Positions 1-6,288 of a DNA stretch of 6,314 bases are shown piece after piece. Source of the DNA: HGM04593 sp964470845 (GTDB lineage: Bacteria; Bacteroidota; Bacteroidia; Bacteroidales; Bacteroidaceae). The stretch is from contig CAYYEL010000104.1 of NCBI GenBank assembly GCA_964470845.1, positions 1 through 6,314 on the forward strand, written 5' to 3'. Each line of letters opens with the position of its first letter. Position 1 is the first letter of the stretch. Under the pieces are notes generated by a model. That model was not told the origin of the DNA. It made no database searches and saw only the letters and a program-made list of their open reading frames with translations. The position numbers and the translations under genes are program-made.

Positions 1-551
1 TCGATGGAGGTCACCAACGAGGTGTTCGAGAGCAAACGCTCGGTGGTGTTTCGTGGATCGACAGAGGCAAAATTCCCGATGCAATAATAGGCGACGGCGA
101 CTCTCTTGCCCCCGAGTACCGCGAAAAATACCCACATTTGCTGCACCACATAACCGAGCAACAGAGTAACGACCAGACAAAAGCCCTTCGTTTCTTACTC
201 TCGCAGGGCCGCCGCAACATTGCCATTGTGGGTGCAACAGGCAAGCGCGAAGATCACACGTTGGGCAATCTGAGCCTGCTCATCGAATATGCCCGCGCAG
301 GAGCAAACGTGCGCACATACACCGACTATGGAGTATTTATCCCCTGCAACGGATGCTGCACAATTGACACACACCCTGCGCAACAAATATCCATCTTCAA
401 TTTCACCGCCCAAAATTTCAGTAGCGAGGGGTTGCGCTACCCCATTTTCGACTTCTGCAACTGGTGGCAAGGAACACTTAACGAAGCGACAGGCAATGCT
501 GTTACCATAAACGCCACGGGCGAATATCTGCTGTTCGTCAACTACAAGTAA
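1..551 (+). CDS. thiN: Thiamine pyrophosphokinase, 3' part, with a probable frame break near 48
   Basis: This enzyme transfers pyrophosphate from ATP to thiamine to make thiamine diphosphate in the cytoplasm. The start lies outside the window. The frame open from base 3 gives 182 residues ending at TAA (549-551), against about 205-215 for the family. Visible motifs, numbered from base 3, are PDAIIGDGDSL (25-35, Mg/pyrophosphate-binding Asp pair), QSNDQTKAL (54-62), GATGKREDHTLGN (77-89) and the NWWQGTLNEATG C-terminal block (153-164), all typical of Bacteroidetes enzymes. The first 47 bases read poorly in this frame (Gly/Arg-rich, two CGA codons, absent from the rest of the gene). In frame 1 they read EVTNEVFESKRSVV, which resembles the strand just before the family's CCDGA motif. 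About 16 or 19 bases covering CCDGA therefore seem to be missing at about 48. Identity is sure; whether the gene is functional is doubtful. An in-frame DGG at base 3 is a weaker alternative for the missing motif. Confidence 0.9.
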   Translation, partial: DGGHQRGVREQTLGGVSWIDRGKIPDAIIGDGDSLAPEYREKYPHLLHHITEQQSNDQTKALRFLLSQGRRNIAIVGATGKREDHTLGNLSLLIEYARAGANVRTYTDYGVFIPCNGCCTIDTHPAQQISIFNFTAQNFSSEGLRYPIFDFCNWWQGTLNEATGNAVTINATGEYLLFVNYK

Positions 552-559
552 TTCCACCA

Positions 560-599
560 ATTTTAATCGCCCTACAAAATTTTGTAGGGCGATTAAAAT
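560..599. terminator. Perfect 40-bp palindrome after thiN, possible terminator
   Basis: Bases 560-579 (ATTTTAATCGCCCTACAAAA) are exactly reverse-complementary to 580-599, with no mismatch. The palindrome begins 9 bases after the thiN stop codon, so a role in ending or protecting the thiN transcript is the simplest reading. It is not a canonical intrinsic terminator. The GC core is flanked by T-rich sequence on the left and A-rich sequence on the right, and no U-run follows the hairpin in either direction. A protein-binding site or a small mobile repeat are alternatives. Confidence 0.45.
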
Positions 600-782
600 A
601 TATCCGCTTCTCATTCGTTAATCAATGTTAAAAAAGAAGGTAAAAATTACCTAATTACAATGATAAGCCACAATTGTTCCATTAAATTCGCAGTAGGTAG
701 TAAAAAGTGATATTTTCACAACAATAAACAGAATTAACGATATTTCGGAGATTATTGGATTGGGAAGAATATTTTAAACAAA
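600..782. other. AT-rich intergenic stretch with two small inverted repeats
   Basis: No gene is seen here. Two short inverted repeats stand out: AGGTAA-AAA-TTACCT at 638-652, and GTGA-TATTT-TCAC at 707-719. The promoter of the lipoprotein gene that starts at 799 must lie here or upstream. No good match to the Bacteroidetes -33 TTTG / -7 TAnnTTTG pair was found; TAAATTCG (683-690) is the nearest -7 type match and has no -33 partner. Function is unassigned. Confidence 0.35.
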
Positions 783-819
783 TAAAAAGTTAACAATTAT
801 GAAAAAGAGTGCACTGTTT
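783..819 (+). repeat. Direct repeat, copy 1 (leader and start of lipoprotein gene)
   Basis: Thirty-seven bases beginning TAAAAAGTTAAC match 1380-1416 with only two substitutions (A795/C1392 and A808/G1405). The copy contains the 16 bases before the lipoprotein ATG and its first seven codons (MKKSALF). The offset between copies is 597 bases. The A-rich part before the ATG probably serves as the translation-start region, since Bacteroidetes rarely use strong Shine-Dalgarno sites. Confidence 0.9.
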
Positions 820-1017
820 ATAATTCTATCACTACTGTTACTATCTTGTTCAACAATTCGCCGGCACAGGTACGAGAAACTATTCTCTAAAGAGAGTAAT
901 TACGACGTTAGCGGGATATCACCATCGCCATTCGCTGGCAGATGGCATTGGATGTTAAACAATGAATATCACGTTTTTACAATTGATATTACCGAGGAAA
1001 ACGACTCATACTTATAG
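799..1017 (+). pseudogene. Small lipoprotein, 5' part of a frameshifted gene
   Basis: This part encodes 72 residues. MKKSALFIILSLLLLSC is a clear lipoprotein signal: Lys-Lys, a hydrophobic core, lipobox LLSC and the lipidated Cys at residue 17. The residues after Cys (STIRRHR) are basic, with no acidic surface-export signal of the Bacteroides type, so attachment facing the periplasm is inferred. The motif FAGRWHWMLNNEYHVFTIDI (about 46-65) looks like the first beta strands of small Bacteroidetes barrel-like lipoproteins, but I cannot name the family. The reading frame ends abruptly at TAG (1015-1017) in the middle of what looks like a beta-rich domain. The sequence resumes one frame back, giving DSYLIAMGGVFYGG. 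The most likely cause is loss of one base near 1009-1014. The other half lies immediately downstream. Confidence 0.75.
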
Positions 1018-1382
1018 CAATGGGAGGAGTTTTTTATGGAGGACTAAGGCTTGATGGGGTTGAGCTTGATGAAGCAGATGATGTAATCCCCGACCTTGTG
1101 ACACCTGTACCAAAAAGCGGGAATACAATAAATACAAAAATATCGGCGCTAAGAATGTTTTATTATGAACCAAAGCCCGAGGATTATTACACATACAATA
1201 ACATCTGTTTCAGACTACTCGATAGCAACACACTAATTTACAAGGTAGAAGGGAACAGAAGGCATATTCCCGACAGTGCTGTACTTATCAAAGATTTGAC
1301 CGACGAACCAAGTAAATTCTCAAAAGAAAGGTACAATCCCATAGTAGATTTTGAAAATTGGAAAGAAATTCTTGAACAGTAA
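1011..1382 (+). pseudogene. Small lipoprotein, 3' part after the frameshift
   Basis: This is the continuation of the broken lipoprotein in the next frame, ending at TAA (1380-1382). An ATG at 1020 could give a 120-residue product, but it has no ribosome-binding region and no signal peptide, so independent translation is doubtful. Joined to the upstream part, the protein would be about 195 residues, with a continuous strand across the junction (TEENDSY then LIAMGGVFYGGLRLDG). Acidic and Tyr-rich stretches follow, such as YEPKPEDYYTYNN and PIVDFENWKEILEQ at the C-terminus. The function is unknown. The stop codon is also the first base triplet of the second direct repeat. A one-base sequencing or assembly error would restore an intact gene and cannot be excluded. 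Confidence 0.7.
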
Positions 1383-1416
1383 AAAGTTAACCATTATGAA
1401 AAAGGGTGCACTGTTT
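1380..1416 (+). repeat. Direct repeat, copy 2
   Basis: This is the second copy of the 37-base repeat at 783-819 (35 of 37 identical). It starts exactly at the stop codon of the broken lipoprotein gene. Weaker similarity with small indels may continue to about 1428, just at the end of the convergent alkylation-repair gene, so the homology stops where the next gene begins. Confidence 0.9.
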
Positions 1417-1425
1417 TATAAATAA
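1396..1425 (+). pseudogene. Stump of a second lipoprotein gene copy
   Basis: The nine codons MKKGALFYK followed by TAA copy the start of the upstream lipoprotein (MKKSALF) and its leader, then break off. An extra T in the run after CTG shifts the frame. The hydrophobic core and lipobox are missing, so no functional lipoprotein can be made. The likely origin is a tandem duplicate whose body was deleted up to the 3' end of the convergent gene at 1427. A chance leader repeat is unlikely, because coding bases are also conserved. Confidence 0.65.
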
Positions 1426-1426
1426 T

Positions 1427-2194
1427 TCAAAGCGCCCTAACACTACGTGTACGGAACGACTCACGCGCCTTCCTTACATAAAGCCTTATAACATCATCGG
1501 GTAGAGACGACGTCTGCACATAAGCACGCGTTGCATCGGGAAATTTCGCAAGCGCCGTTGCCAACAACCACGCAACACCCATACGCACATAGTAAGGCGA
1601 AGCACCCTGCGCCGTTCCCTGCTGCGGACGTTCGGGGCGTCCTTTTACACTCTTGTACTGCGATTGTATTGTTGTAAAATCAATCTTTTCTATTCTCCGG
1701 AACACCTTTCCTATCCACTCGTTGTCTATAAAATAGCACATTGCAGCAACAATTGCAAAGCGCACCTCAAATTCGCGCCGCGATGCAAACCACCTTTGCA
1801 GAAAATCCCACAACCTTACCCTATCGGCACGTTGCATCCACTTTGCATTAGCACAAAAAGCATCGCACACAGCCCAATTATCGAGCACCGGTATATAATG
1901 CTCAAGCATCGCCAAACGTCTCTCAAGCGGACATTTCTCAAGGTTAATCAAAAAGCCCCATACAACGGTTTCTTCATATACAAGAGCCTCGGGGAGCGCC
2001 CGCTCGAAACGCTCAATATAACACGCACCACCCTCACGCGAGAGAGTTTTTGCCATCATTTTCATCTGCGGAGTGTGCAACCCCAGCACTCGACGCTGCG
2101 GCAAGGCGTTGAGCACCCTTAAATGCCCCTCGCGGTAACGCTCATCCGTCAGAAAGCGTTCACTAACATATTGTGTCAAAATATCTTCAATCAT
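1427..2194 (-). CDS. AlkD-like DNA alkylation repair glycosylase
   Basis: This 255-residue cytoplasmic protein is of the HEAT-like repeat DNA alkylation repair family (AlkC/AlkD superfamily). AlkD enzymes remove N3- and N7-alkylated purines without flipping the base out. Visible family marks are YEETVVWGF (73-81), PVLDNWAVCDAF (102-113) and FEVRFAIVAAM (142-152), plus YYVRMGVAWLLATAL (201-215). By spacing, W107, D111 and R145 fit the Trp/Asp/Arg set of Bacillus AlkD, and W209 may be the second active-site Trp. An unusual Gly/Pro/Gln-rich insert (about 182-199) separates R145 from W209. The ATG at 2194 overlaps the stop of the acetyltransferase gene by 8 bases, so this is the last gene of the operon. 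No clear terminator is seen after it. Assignment to the family is firm; the exact substrate is inferred. Confidence 0.88.
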   Translation of the reverse strand: MIEDILTQYVSERFLTDERYREGHLRVLNALPQRRVLGLHTPQMKMMAKTLSREGGACYIERFERALPEALVYEETVVWGFLINLEKCPLERRLAMLEHYIPVLDNWAVCDAFCANAKWMQRADRVRLWDFLQRWFASRREFEVRFAIVAAMCYFIDNEWIGKVFRRIEKIDFTTIQSQYKSVKGRPERPQQGTAQGASPYYVRMGVAWLLATALAKFPDATRAYVQTSSLPDDVIRLYVRKARESFRTRSVRAL

Positions 2195-2759
2195 TTTTCA
2201 CACTCTGTAAATGCCACATATTATGCCCTAAAAAGGTTGTAGGATTAACGCGTCTGAATCCCAGCGACGAGTAAAGAGCCTCGGCCGAGGGGTTATCAAC
2301 ATCCACCAAAAGCCCTACACGCTTGAATCCCGCATCAAAAGCACGCCCACGCATACTCTGCAACAGTTTCGTACCCACGCCGCATCCCCGATACTGCGGA
2401 AGCACCGCAAGCGAATCGAGATAAAACTCGCCGGCGGTTGTTTCATCCTCAATATCAATGGGCCGACCCGTTTTTTCCACAATCAATGCTTGCAGCGGAG
2501 CACGGAGCTCGTGCAAGCGTGCTCCGTCGTATCCCACAATAGCACCGGCCGTCCTACCGTCAACCTCGGCAACAAGAGCGTTACAATAGCTGTACTGCGC
2601 ATCACAACGAGCCGCCAACTTTACAAAAATATCGTACAAGGGGTGCTTTTCGTCGTAATTTAAGGCCATACACACAACAAGACCCAAAAACGGCGCATCA
2701 TCGGGCACTGCCTCTCTTATAATAATATCACTGTTTTTCATCACCTGAAAATTATTCAT
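2187..2759 (-). CDS. GNAT-family N-acetyltransferase
   Basis: This 190-residue protein has the GNAT fold signature: IIIREAVPDDAPFL at the start (12-25), FYLDSLAVLPQYRGCGVGTKLL (112-133) holding the acetyl-CoA-binding Q/R-x-x-G-x-G/A loop (QYRGCGVG, 122-129), and DNPSAEALYSSLGFRRV (155-171) as motif B. It should transfer an acetyl group from acetyl-CoA to an amine; the acceptor cannot be read from the sequence. There is no signal peptide, so it is cytoplasmic. The ATG at 2759 overlaps the pseudouridine synthase stop by 8 bases. A second ATG at 2741 (MKNSDIIIREA) is an equally plausible start and would leave an 11-base gap. The gene's end overlaps the next start by 8 bases, suggesting translational coupling. 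Confidence 0.9.
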   Translation of the reverse strand: MNNFQVMKNSDIIIREAVPDDAPFLGLVVCMALNYDEKHPLYDIFVKLAARCDAQYSYCNALVAEVDGRTAGAIVGYDGARLHELRAPLQALIVEKTGRPIDIEDETTAGEFYLDSLAVLPQYRGCGVGTKLLQSMRGRAFDAGFKRVGLLVDVDNPSAEALYSSLGFRRVNPTTFLGHNMWHLQSVKND

Positions 2760-4407
2760 TGTCTGTAAAATGAGAAAAAGTATCGCTGCTTAATTGAAGT
2801 TTTTGTCCCGTTATCGGATGCTCGAAAGAGATACTCGATGCGTGCAGCATCAGACGCCCCTCGGGCGAGCCGTAAAGCTCATCACCTACAATGGGAGCAT
2901 CAAGACCGCGAACGTGCGCACAGTGCACACGCAGTTGGTGAGTGCGCCCCGTAACAGGCTGCAATAACACAACAGCACACTGCCGCCCATTGTATTGCAA
3001 TGTCGAAACTACGCGATACAGCGTTACCGCTTCCTTGCCACACACGCTATCTACCATCTGACGTGGACGATTCATATAATCGGGCGAAAGGGGAAGAGAA
3101 ATTTCTCCCTCACGTTTTTCAGGGACAGCCGACAGCAACGCCGTATAGCATTTTTGCACCATACGACGAGCAAAAAGCAATTGCAAAGCCTTTAGAGTTT
3201 CGACGCCCTTTGCTGCTACCAACAGCCCCGAGGTTGACATATCCAATCGGTGTGCCACAAAAACATCATCTCTGCCAAAATGACAGACCAACCACTCTTG
3301 CACCGAGCGTCCACCAACCTTGCCCGGCACCGAGAGCATTCCCGAGGGCTTATCGACCACAACAATCCAATCATCCTCGTACAAAATTGGAATATCGGTA
3401 AAGCGCTCACCGGCATTTTCCAATGACGACTTCTCGACCTCTAACCCTGCAAGCATAAAACCAAGTATAGGCTCGCATTTTCCTTTACACGAGCCATAGA
3501 AGCACCCCTCGCGTCGAAGCTCGCCTACCGGCGAAGCACCCAACCAAAATTCGGCCATACAAAGGGGCTTCAAGCCCTTCTCATAAGCATATTGCAATAA
3601 TTTAGGAGCGGCACACTCCCCTGCTCCAGCAGGCGGGATAGAGCCCCGCGTATCCTTGAATATTCTTAACAAAGAGCGCTTCTCGCCCAAAGCGTTGAGC
3701 ATCTGAAAATTCTCGAACAGCCACTCTTGCAACGCTGCCGAACGCCGTTTACGTTCATCCTTTAGCCTGTCGAGTACTTTGTTGCAAGCCTCAAAGGCTG
3801 CCTCGGCAGCCGAGATTCTGTCGCTCCACATTTTTGTGCGACGCCTAAGCTCGGCCTTACGGAAGCGGCTCTCGTCCAGCAGACGAGCCTCGTCCTCGGG
3901 CGTGAGAGCCTCCTTGCACCGCATCTTATCGCGCTGAATCTTTGCCATCCTGTTATCCTCGCGCATTGCCGATAGCTCGGCCTCGGCCTGCCGACGACAA
4001 TTGTCTGCATTGGCGCAAGCCTCTTTATACTCGGCACTTGCACAAAAAGTTGCTACGCGGGAGTTTATTTTTGTAATTTCCTCCTCTTCGCGTTTAAAAT
4101 ATCCATCGGGAGTTTGAAAATCGAATATAGGCGGCACAAATCCCCGTTGCTTGTTGCTTCCGCCTAAAAGGCCGGAAAAAGCCGCAAGATAGCCTATCTG
4201 CCCCTTATTGTTGCGCACCACAAGCACACCGAACATTTTACCCTCGGCAACCTCGGCCGCAAGCTGCCGGCAACCGGCAATATATGCCTTAACCTCATCG
4301 GCCGCCAACACAGAGAGCCGATGAGGTTTATAGTGAAAAGGGTTATTGAACCGTACAGGAGGCTCAATTCCCTCAATATTTACCCTAAAAGAGTGAAAAA
4401 GCTCCAT
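2752..4407 (-). CDS. RluA-family pseudouridine synthase with long N-terminal coiled-coil region
   Basis: This 551-residue protein isomerises uridine to pseudouridine in RNA, probably rRNA or tRNA. Numbers here count an upstream TTG codon as residue 1. The catalytic domain fills about 337-552: VDKPSGMLSVPG (352-363), AHRLDMSTSGLLV (386-398, catalytic Asp390), and GRTHQLRVHCAH (488-499), with the closing HASSISFEHPITG. Before it lie an alpha/beta region (1-100), a highly charged helical and probably coiled-coil stretch (105-228), and a block around 284-320 (AEFWLGASP, then GCFYGSCKGKCEPILGFML) with Cys303, Cys308 and Cys312. Classic RluA is only about 220 residues. I recall similar long homologues in other bacteria but cannot assign an RNA site. 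I chose ATG at 4407, because TGATG couples it to the glaB stop with a one-base overlap; TTG at 4410 is less likely. Confidence 0.9.
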   Translation of the reverse strand: MELFHSFRVNIEGIEPPVRFNNPFHYKPHRLSVLAADEVKAYIAGCRQLAAEVAEGKMFGVLVVRNNKGQIGYLAAFSGLLGGSNKQRGFVPPIFDFQTPDGYFKREEEEITKINSRVATFCASAEYKEACANADNCRRQAEAELSAMREDNRMAKIQRDKMRCKEALTPEDEARLLDESRFRKAELRRRTKMWSDRISAAEAAFEACNKVLDRLKDERKRRSAALQEWLFENFQMLNALGEKRSLLRIFKDTRGSIPPAGAGECAAPKLLQYAYEKGLKPLCMAEFWLGASPVGELRREGCFYGSCKGKCEPILGFMLAGLEVEKSSLENAGERFTDIPILYEDDWIVVVDKPSGMLSVPGKVGGRSVQEWLVCHFGRDDVFVAHRLDMSTSGLLVAAKGVETLKALQLLFARRMVQKCYTALLSAVPEKREGEISLPLSPDYMNRPRQMVDSVCGKEAVTLYRVVSTLQYNGRQCAVVLLQPVTGRTHQLRVHCAHVRGLDAPIVGDELYGSPEGRLMLHASSISFEHPITGQKLQLSSDTFSHFTDNE

Positions 4408-6239
4408 CAATTATTATATAAAATATCTCTATCCTTGTCGAAGCCCCCCTCAAATTCGTTATCTTCGATTGTTACGTTCACAACCTTCTCGAACAAGAAA
4501 CGATGATTATTCCAATGGAACGGCTCAAAATCCTTATTCTGAACAATTCTGTTACCACGGAACACAAGGCCGTCGAGCGACTTTGCATAGACAATGGGGG
4601 CGTCGAATGTTTCAAATGTATTATCCTCAATTACAACACCTTTTCCGTTGCCTCCGTGGAAATATTTTGTCTGCGATGCAAGGTCGGGAATTTCGGGGTA
4701 AATAGAAATTACACCGTTTGTAAATTGGAACATATTGGTGAGAGCATTCACAAAGTGGTTCTTGCGGATTACAACGTCGCGACAAGCACCCGTCTCGAAC
4801 CATCCGTTACAATCGCCACACAAGAGGATGGCTGTACCCGATGTGTGGTCGAAGAGATTATTCTCAATAATTGTCTGTTTAGGAGTGCTGAAAAGCGTTC
4901 CACGAGCTCTATTATTGCGTATTATGTTGTCCGAGAAGAGAACCTCGGGAGTCCATTCAAGATTTTCAATGCCGTAGTTACCATTTGCAATATCCTGTGG
5001 CAATGCCTTCTCAAATTTTATCTTAAACTCTTTGCATCCCGCAAGTTGCTGCTTGTCATAGGGCGTAATCTCTACCACCTTGTTCCCTTCGGTAATTTCC
5101 ATCACATTAGAGCGTACAAACTGTACACTGTCGCCGGCACTACCCCAATAGAAGCCATAGGCTTGAGGATGCATATAACGTCCTATAAGCGTATAATCGT
5201 CCAATCGTTGCGTTACTCGCAAATAAGTTCCGTGAATATTTATTGCATCATCCATCATACCCTCGTAGAGACCGTTTACCGACTTTATCAGACCTTTGCA
5301 GGCCGAAAAGTGCGTTGCATCAGCCTGAGTGGTAAAATAACGCTCATCGCTGCGTGTGGCAACACTGAATCCATCAAGGGTAAGATTTTCTGTTACCTGT
5401 GCCAACAATCCCATACCCTCGGCATAATAGACAGTAACGGCATTAAAGGCTATATCCCTACACTCCGAAACAAAAATACCGGGCGTAGGACGTGCCCAAG
5501 AACGCATTGCAACAACCGTGCCCGGCACAAGACGAGCGTCGCGCCACGGTGCACGAATAACACGAGGCTCAACCTCCTCAACACCATAAACCCCTACCCC
5601 AATATCACTTGTACGATAAACAAGATGCCTTGTTTTTCCATCAAAAGCAATACCCGCAGCAGGAGTAATTTCCCAATTACTGCCGTATGTAACCAATCGG
5701 CCATCGACAATTTTATAATCGGCATAGGGCGCAATACGATAAGTAATAAAACCATTCTCGGTGTCATTCTCAAGCACCTCGACCTGTGTTATTTGCGGTT
5801 TGCGAGTATCAATGCCAATAAAATCGAAGCTGCAATTTTCGCACCCTACCATAGCAATCGGAAGCATACGCCCGTTCATATAAAAATCGGCACGACACGT
5901 ATCTACACCCCCGGCACAACCTTTAAGCGTAAGATTCTTAACACCCTCAAGAACAATTGCAACCTTTTTGGGATTATTTTGGTCGTGATTCGAAATATAA
6001 TACTCACGCACATTGGCACTATCGGGATAAAAGTCATACTCGCCACCCTCGAACAGCAGCACGGCAGGCCGTCCGCCACGCTCGGCTTTTATCGTCGCTA
6101 TTGCAGTAGCAACCTCCTCGGTCATATCCTCACCCGTTCCGGGAACAATTCCAAAATCGGCGGCACGATAGACCTTCGGGCCGCAAGCCGCAAGCATTAT
6201 CGCGGCAAACACAATTACAAAAATACATTTCATAGTCAT
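4407..6239 (-). CDS. glaB: GH110 exo-alpha-1,3-galactosidase (GlaB type), lipoprotein
   Basis: Family GH110 enzymes are inverting exo-galactosidases that remove terminal alpha-1,3-galactose. The B subfamily acts on both the branched blood-group B antigen and linear alpha-1,3-Gal structures. The 610-residue protein has a lipoprotein signal (KCIFVIVFAAIMLAAC, lipidated Cys19), the DFG entry to a right-handed beta-helix (28-30), and long blocks matching Bacteroides GlaB, including REYYISNHDQNNPKKV (78-93), RPTPGIF (250-256), ADATHFSACKG (306-316), EGMMDDAINIHGTY (326-339), NNRARGTLFSTPK (442-454) and CGDCNGWFETG (474-484). Asp307, Asp330 and Asp331 have the spacing I recall for the catalytic Asp cluster of a studied GH110 enzyme. 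No acidic run follows Cys19, so a periplasm-facing anchor is inferred. ATG at 6233 is an alternative start that keeps the signal intact. It is the first gene of the four-gene operon. Subfamily B rests on remembered similarity. Confidence 0.93.
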   Translation of the reverse strand: MTMKCIFVIVFAAIMLAACGPKVYRAADFGIVPGTGEDMTEEVATAIATIKAERGGRPAVLLFEGGEYDFYPDSANVREYYISNHDQNNPKKVAIVLEGVKNLTLKGCAGGVDTCRADFYMNGRMLPIAMVGCENCSFDFIGIDTRKPQITQVEVLENDTENGFITYRIAPYADYKIVDGRLVTYGSNWEITPAAGIAFDGKTRHLVYRTSDIGVGVYGVEEVEPRVIRAPWRDARLVPGTVVAMRSWARPTPGIFVSECRDIAFNAVTVYYAEGMGLLAQVTENLTLDGFSVATRSDERYFTTQADATHFSACKGLIKSVNGLYEGMMDDAINIHGTYLRVTQRLDDYTLIGRYMHPQAYGFYWGSAGDSVQFVRSNVMEITEGNKVVEITPYDKQQLAGCKEFKIKFEKALPQDIANGNYGIENLEWTPEVLFSDNIIRNNRARGTLFSTPKQTIIENNLFDHTSGTAILLCGDCNGWFETGACRDVVIRKNHFVNALTNMFQFTNGVISIYPEIPDLASQTKYFHGGNGKGVVIEDNTFETFDAPIVYAKSLDGLVFRGNRIVQNKDFEPFHWNNHRFLFEKVVNVTIEDNEFEGGFDKDRDILYNN

Positions 6240-6253
6240 TCTTTCATTTTGTG

Positions 6254-6288
6254 CGAAGATACATTAGTGTCCCATAAAAATTAGGGAC
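6254..6288 (-). promoter_or_regulatory. Leader of glaB: weak -7 box and inverted repeat
   Basis: On the minus strand, TATCTTCG (6261 to 6254) differs by one base from the Bacteroidetes -7 consensus TAnnTTTG. No TTTG is seen at the expected -33 distance. That position is instead held by an inverted repeat (6269-6288): GTCCC and GGGAC flank an AT-rich centre in which TAA and TTA also pair, leaving one bulged A. A regulator binding there would overlap the promoter. If the -7 call is right, the untranslated leader would be only about 8-14 bases, which weakens it. The upstream promoter part may lie beyond the window. Confidence 0.3.

Noticed and set aside
195..614. Minus-strand open frame (139 codons) across the thiN 3' end
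   Set aside because: It is antisense to conserved thiN motifs and runs into the palindrome. It has no domain of its own.
707..719. GTGA-TATTT-TCAC as a CRP-type operator
   Set aside because: The half-sites are only four bases long in AT-rich DNA, and the spacing differs from the usual six bases. Chance occurrence is likely.
996..1002. GGAAAAC as a programmed -1 frameshift site in the lipoprotein gene
   Set aside because: The first three bases are not identical, so it is not a canonical slippery heptamer, and no clear stimulatory hairpin follows. A plain lesion is simpler.
783..1416. The flanking direct repeats as attachment sites of a mobile element
   Set aside because: There is no recombinase or transposase between them. 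The repeat includes the start codons of the gene, which fits gene duplication better.
1383..1426. Intrinsic terminator for the minus-strand operon
   Set aside because: Only a six-base GTGCAC palindrome is present, with no stable stem before a U-run. The sequence is better explained as the duplicate lipoprotein stump.
4503..6284. Long open frame (593 codons) on the plus strand opposite glaB
   Set aside because: The minus-strand frame encodes a full GH110 protein with signal peptide and catalytic motifs. The plus-strand translation shows no recognisable domain, so it is a by-product of the codon use of glaB.
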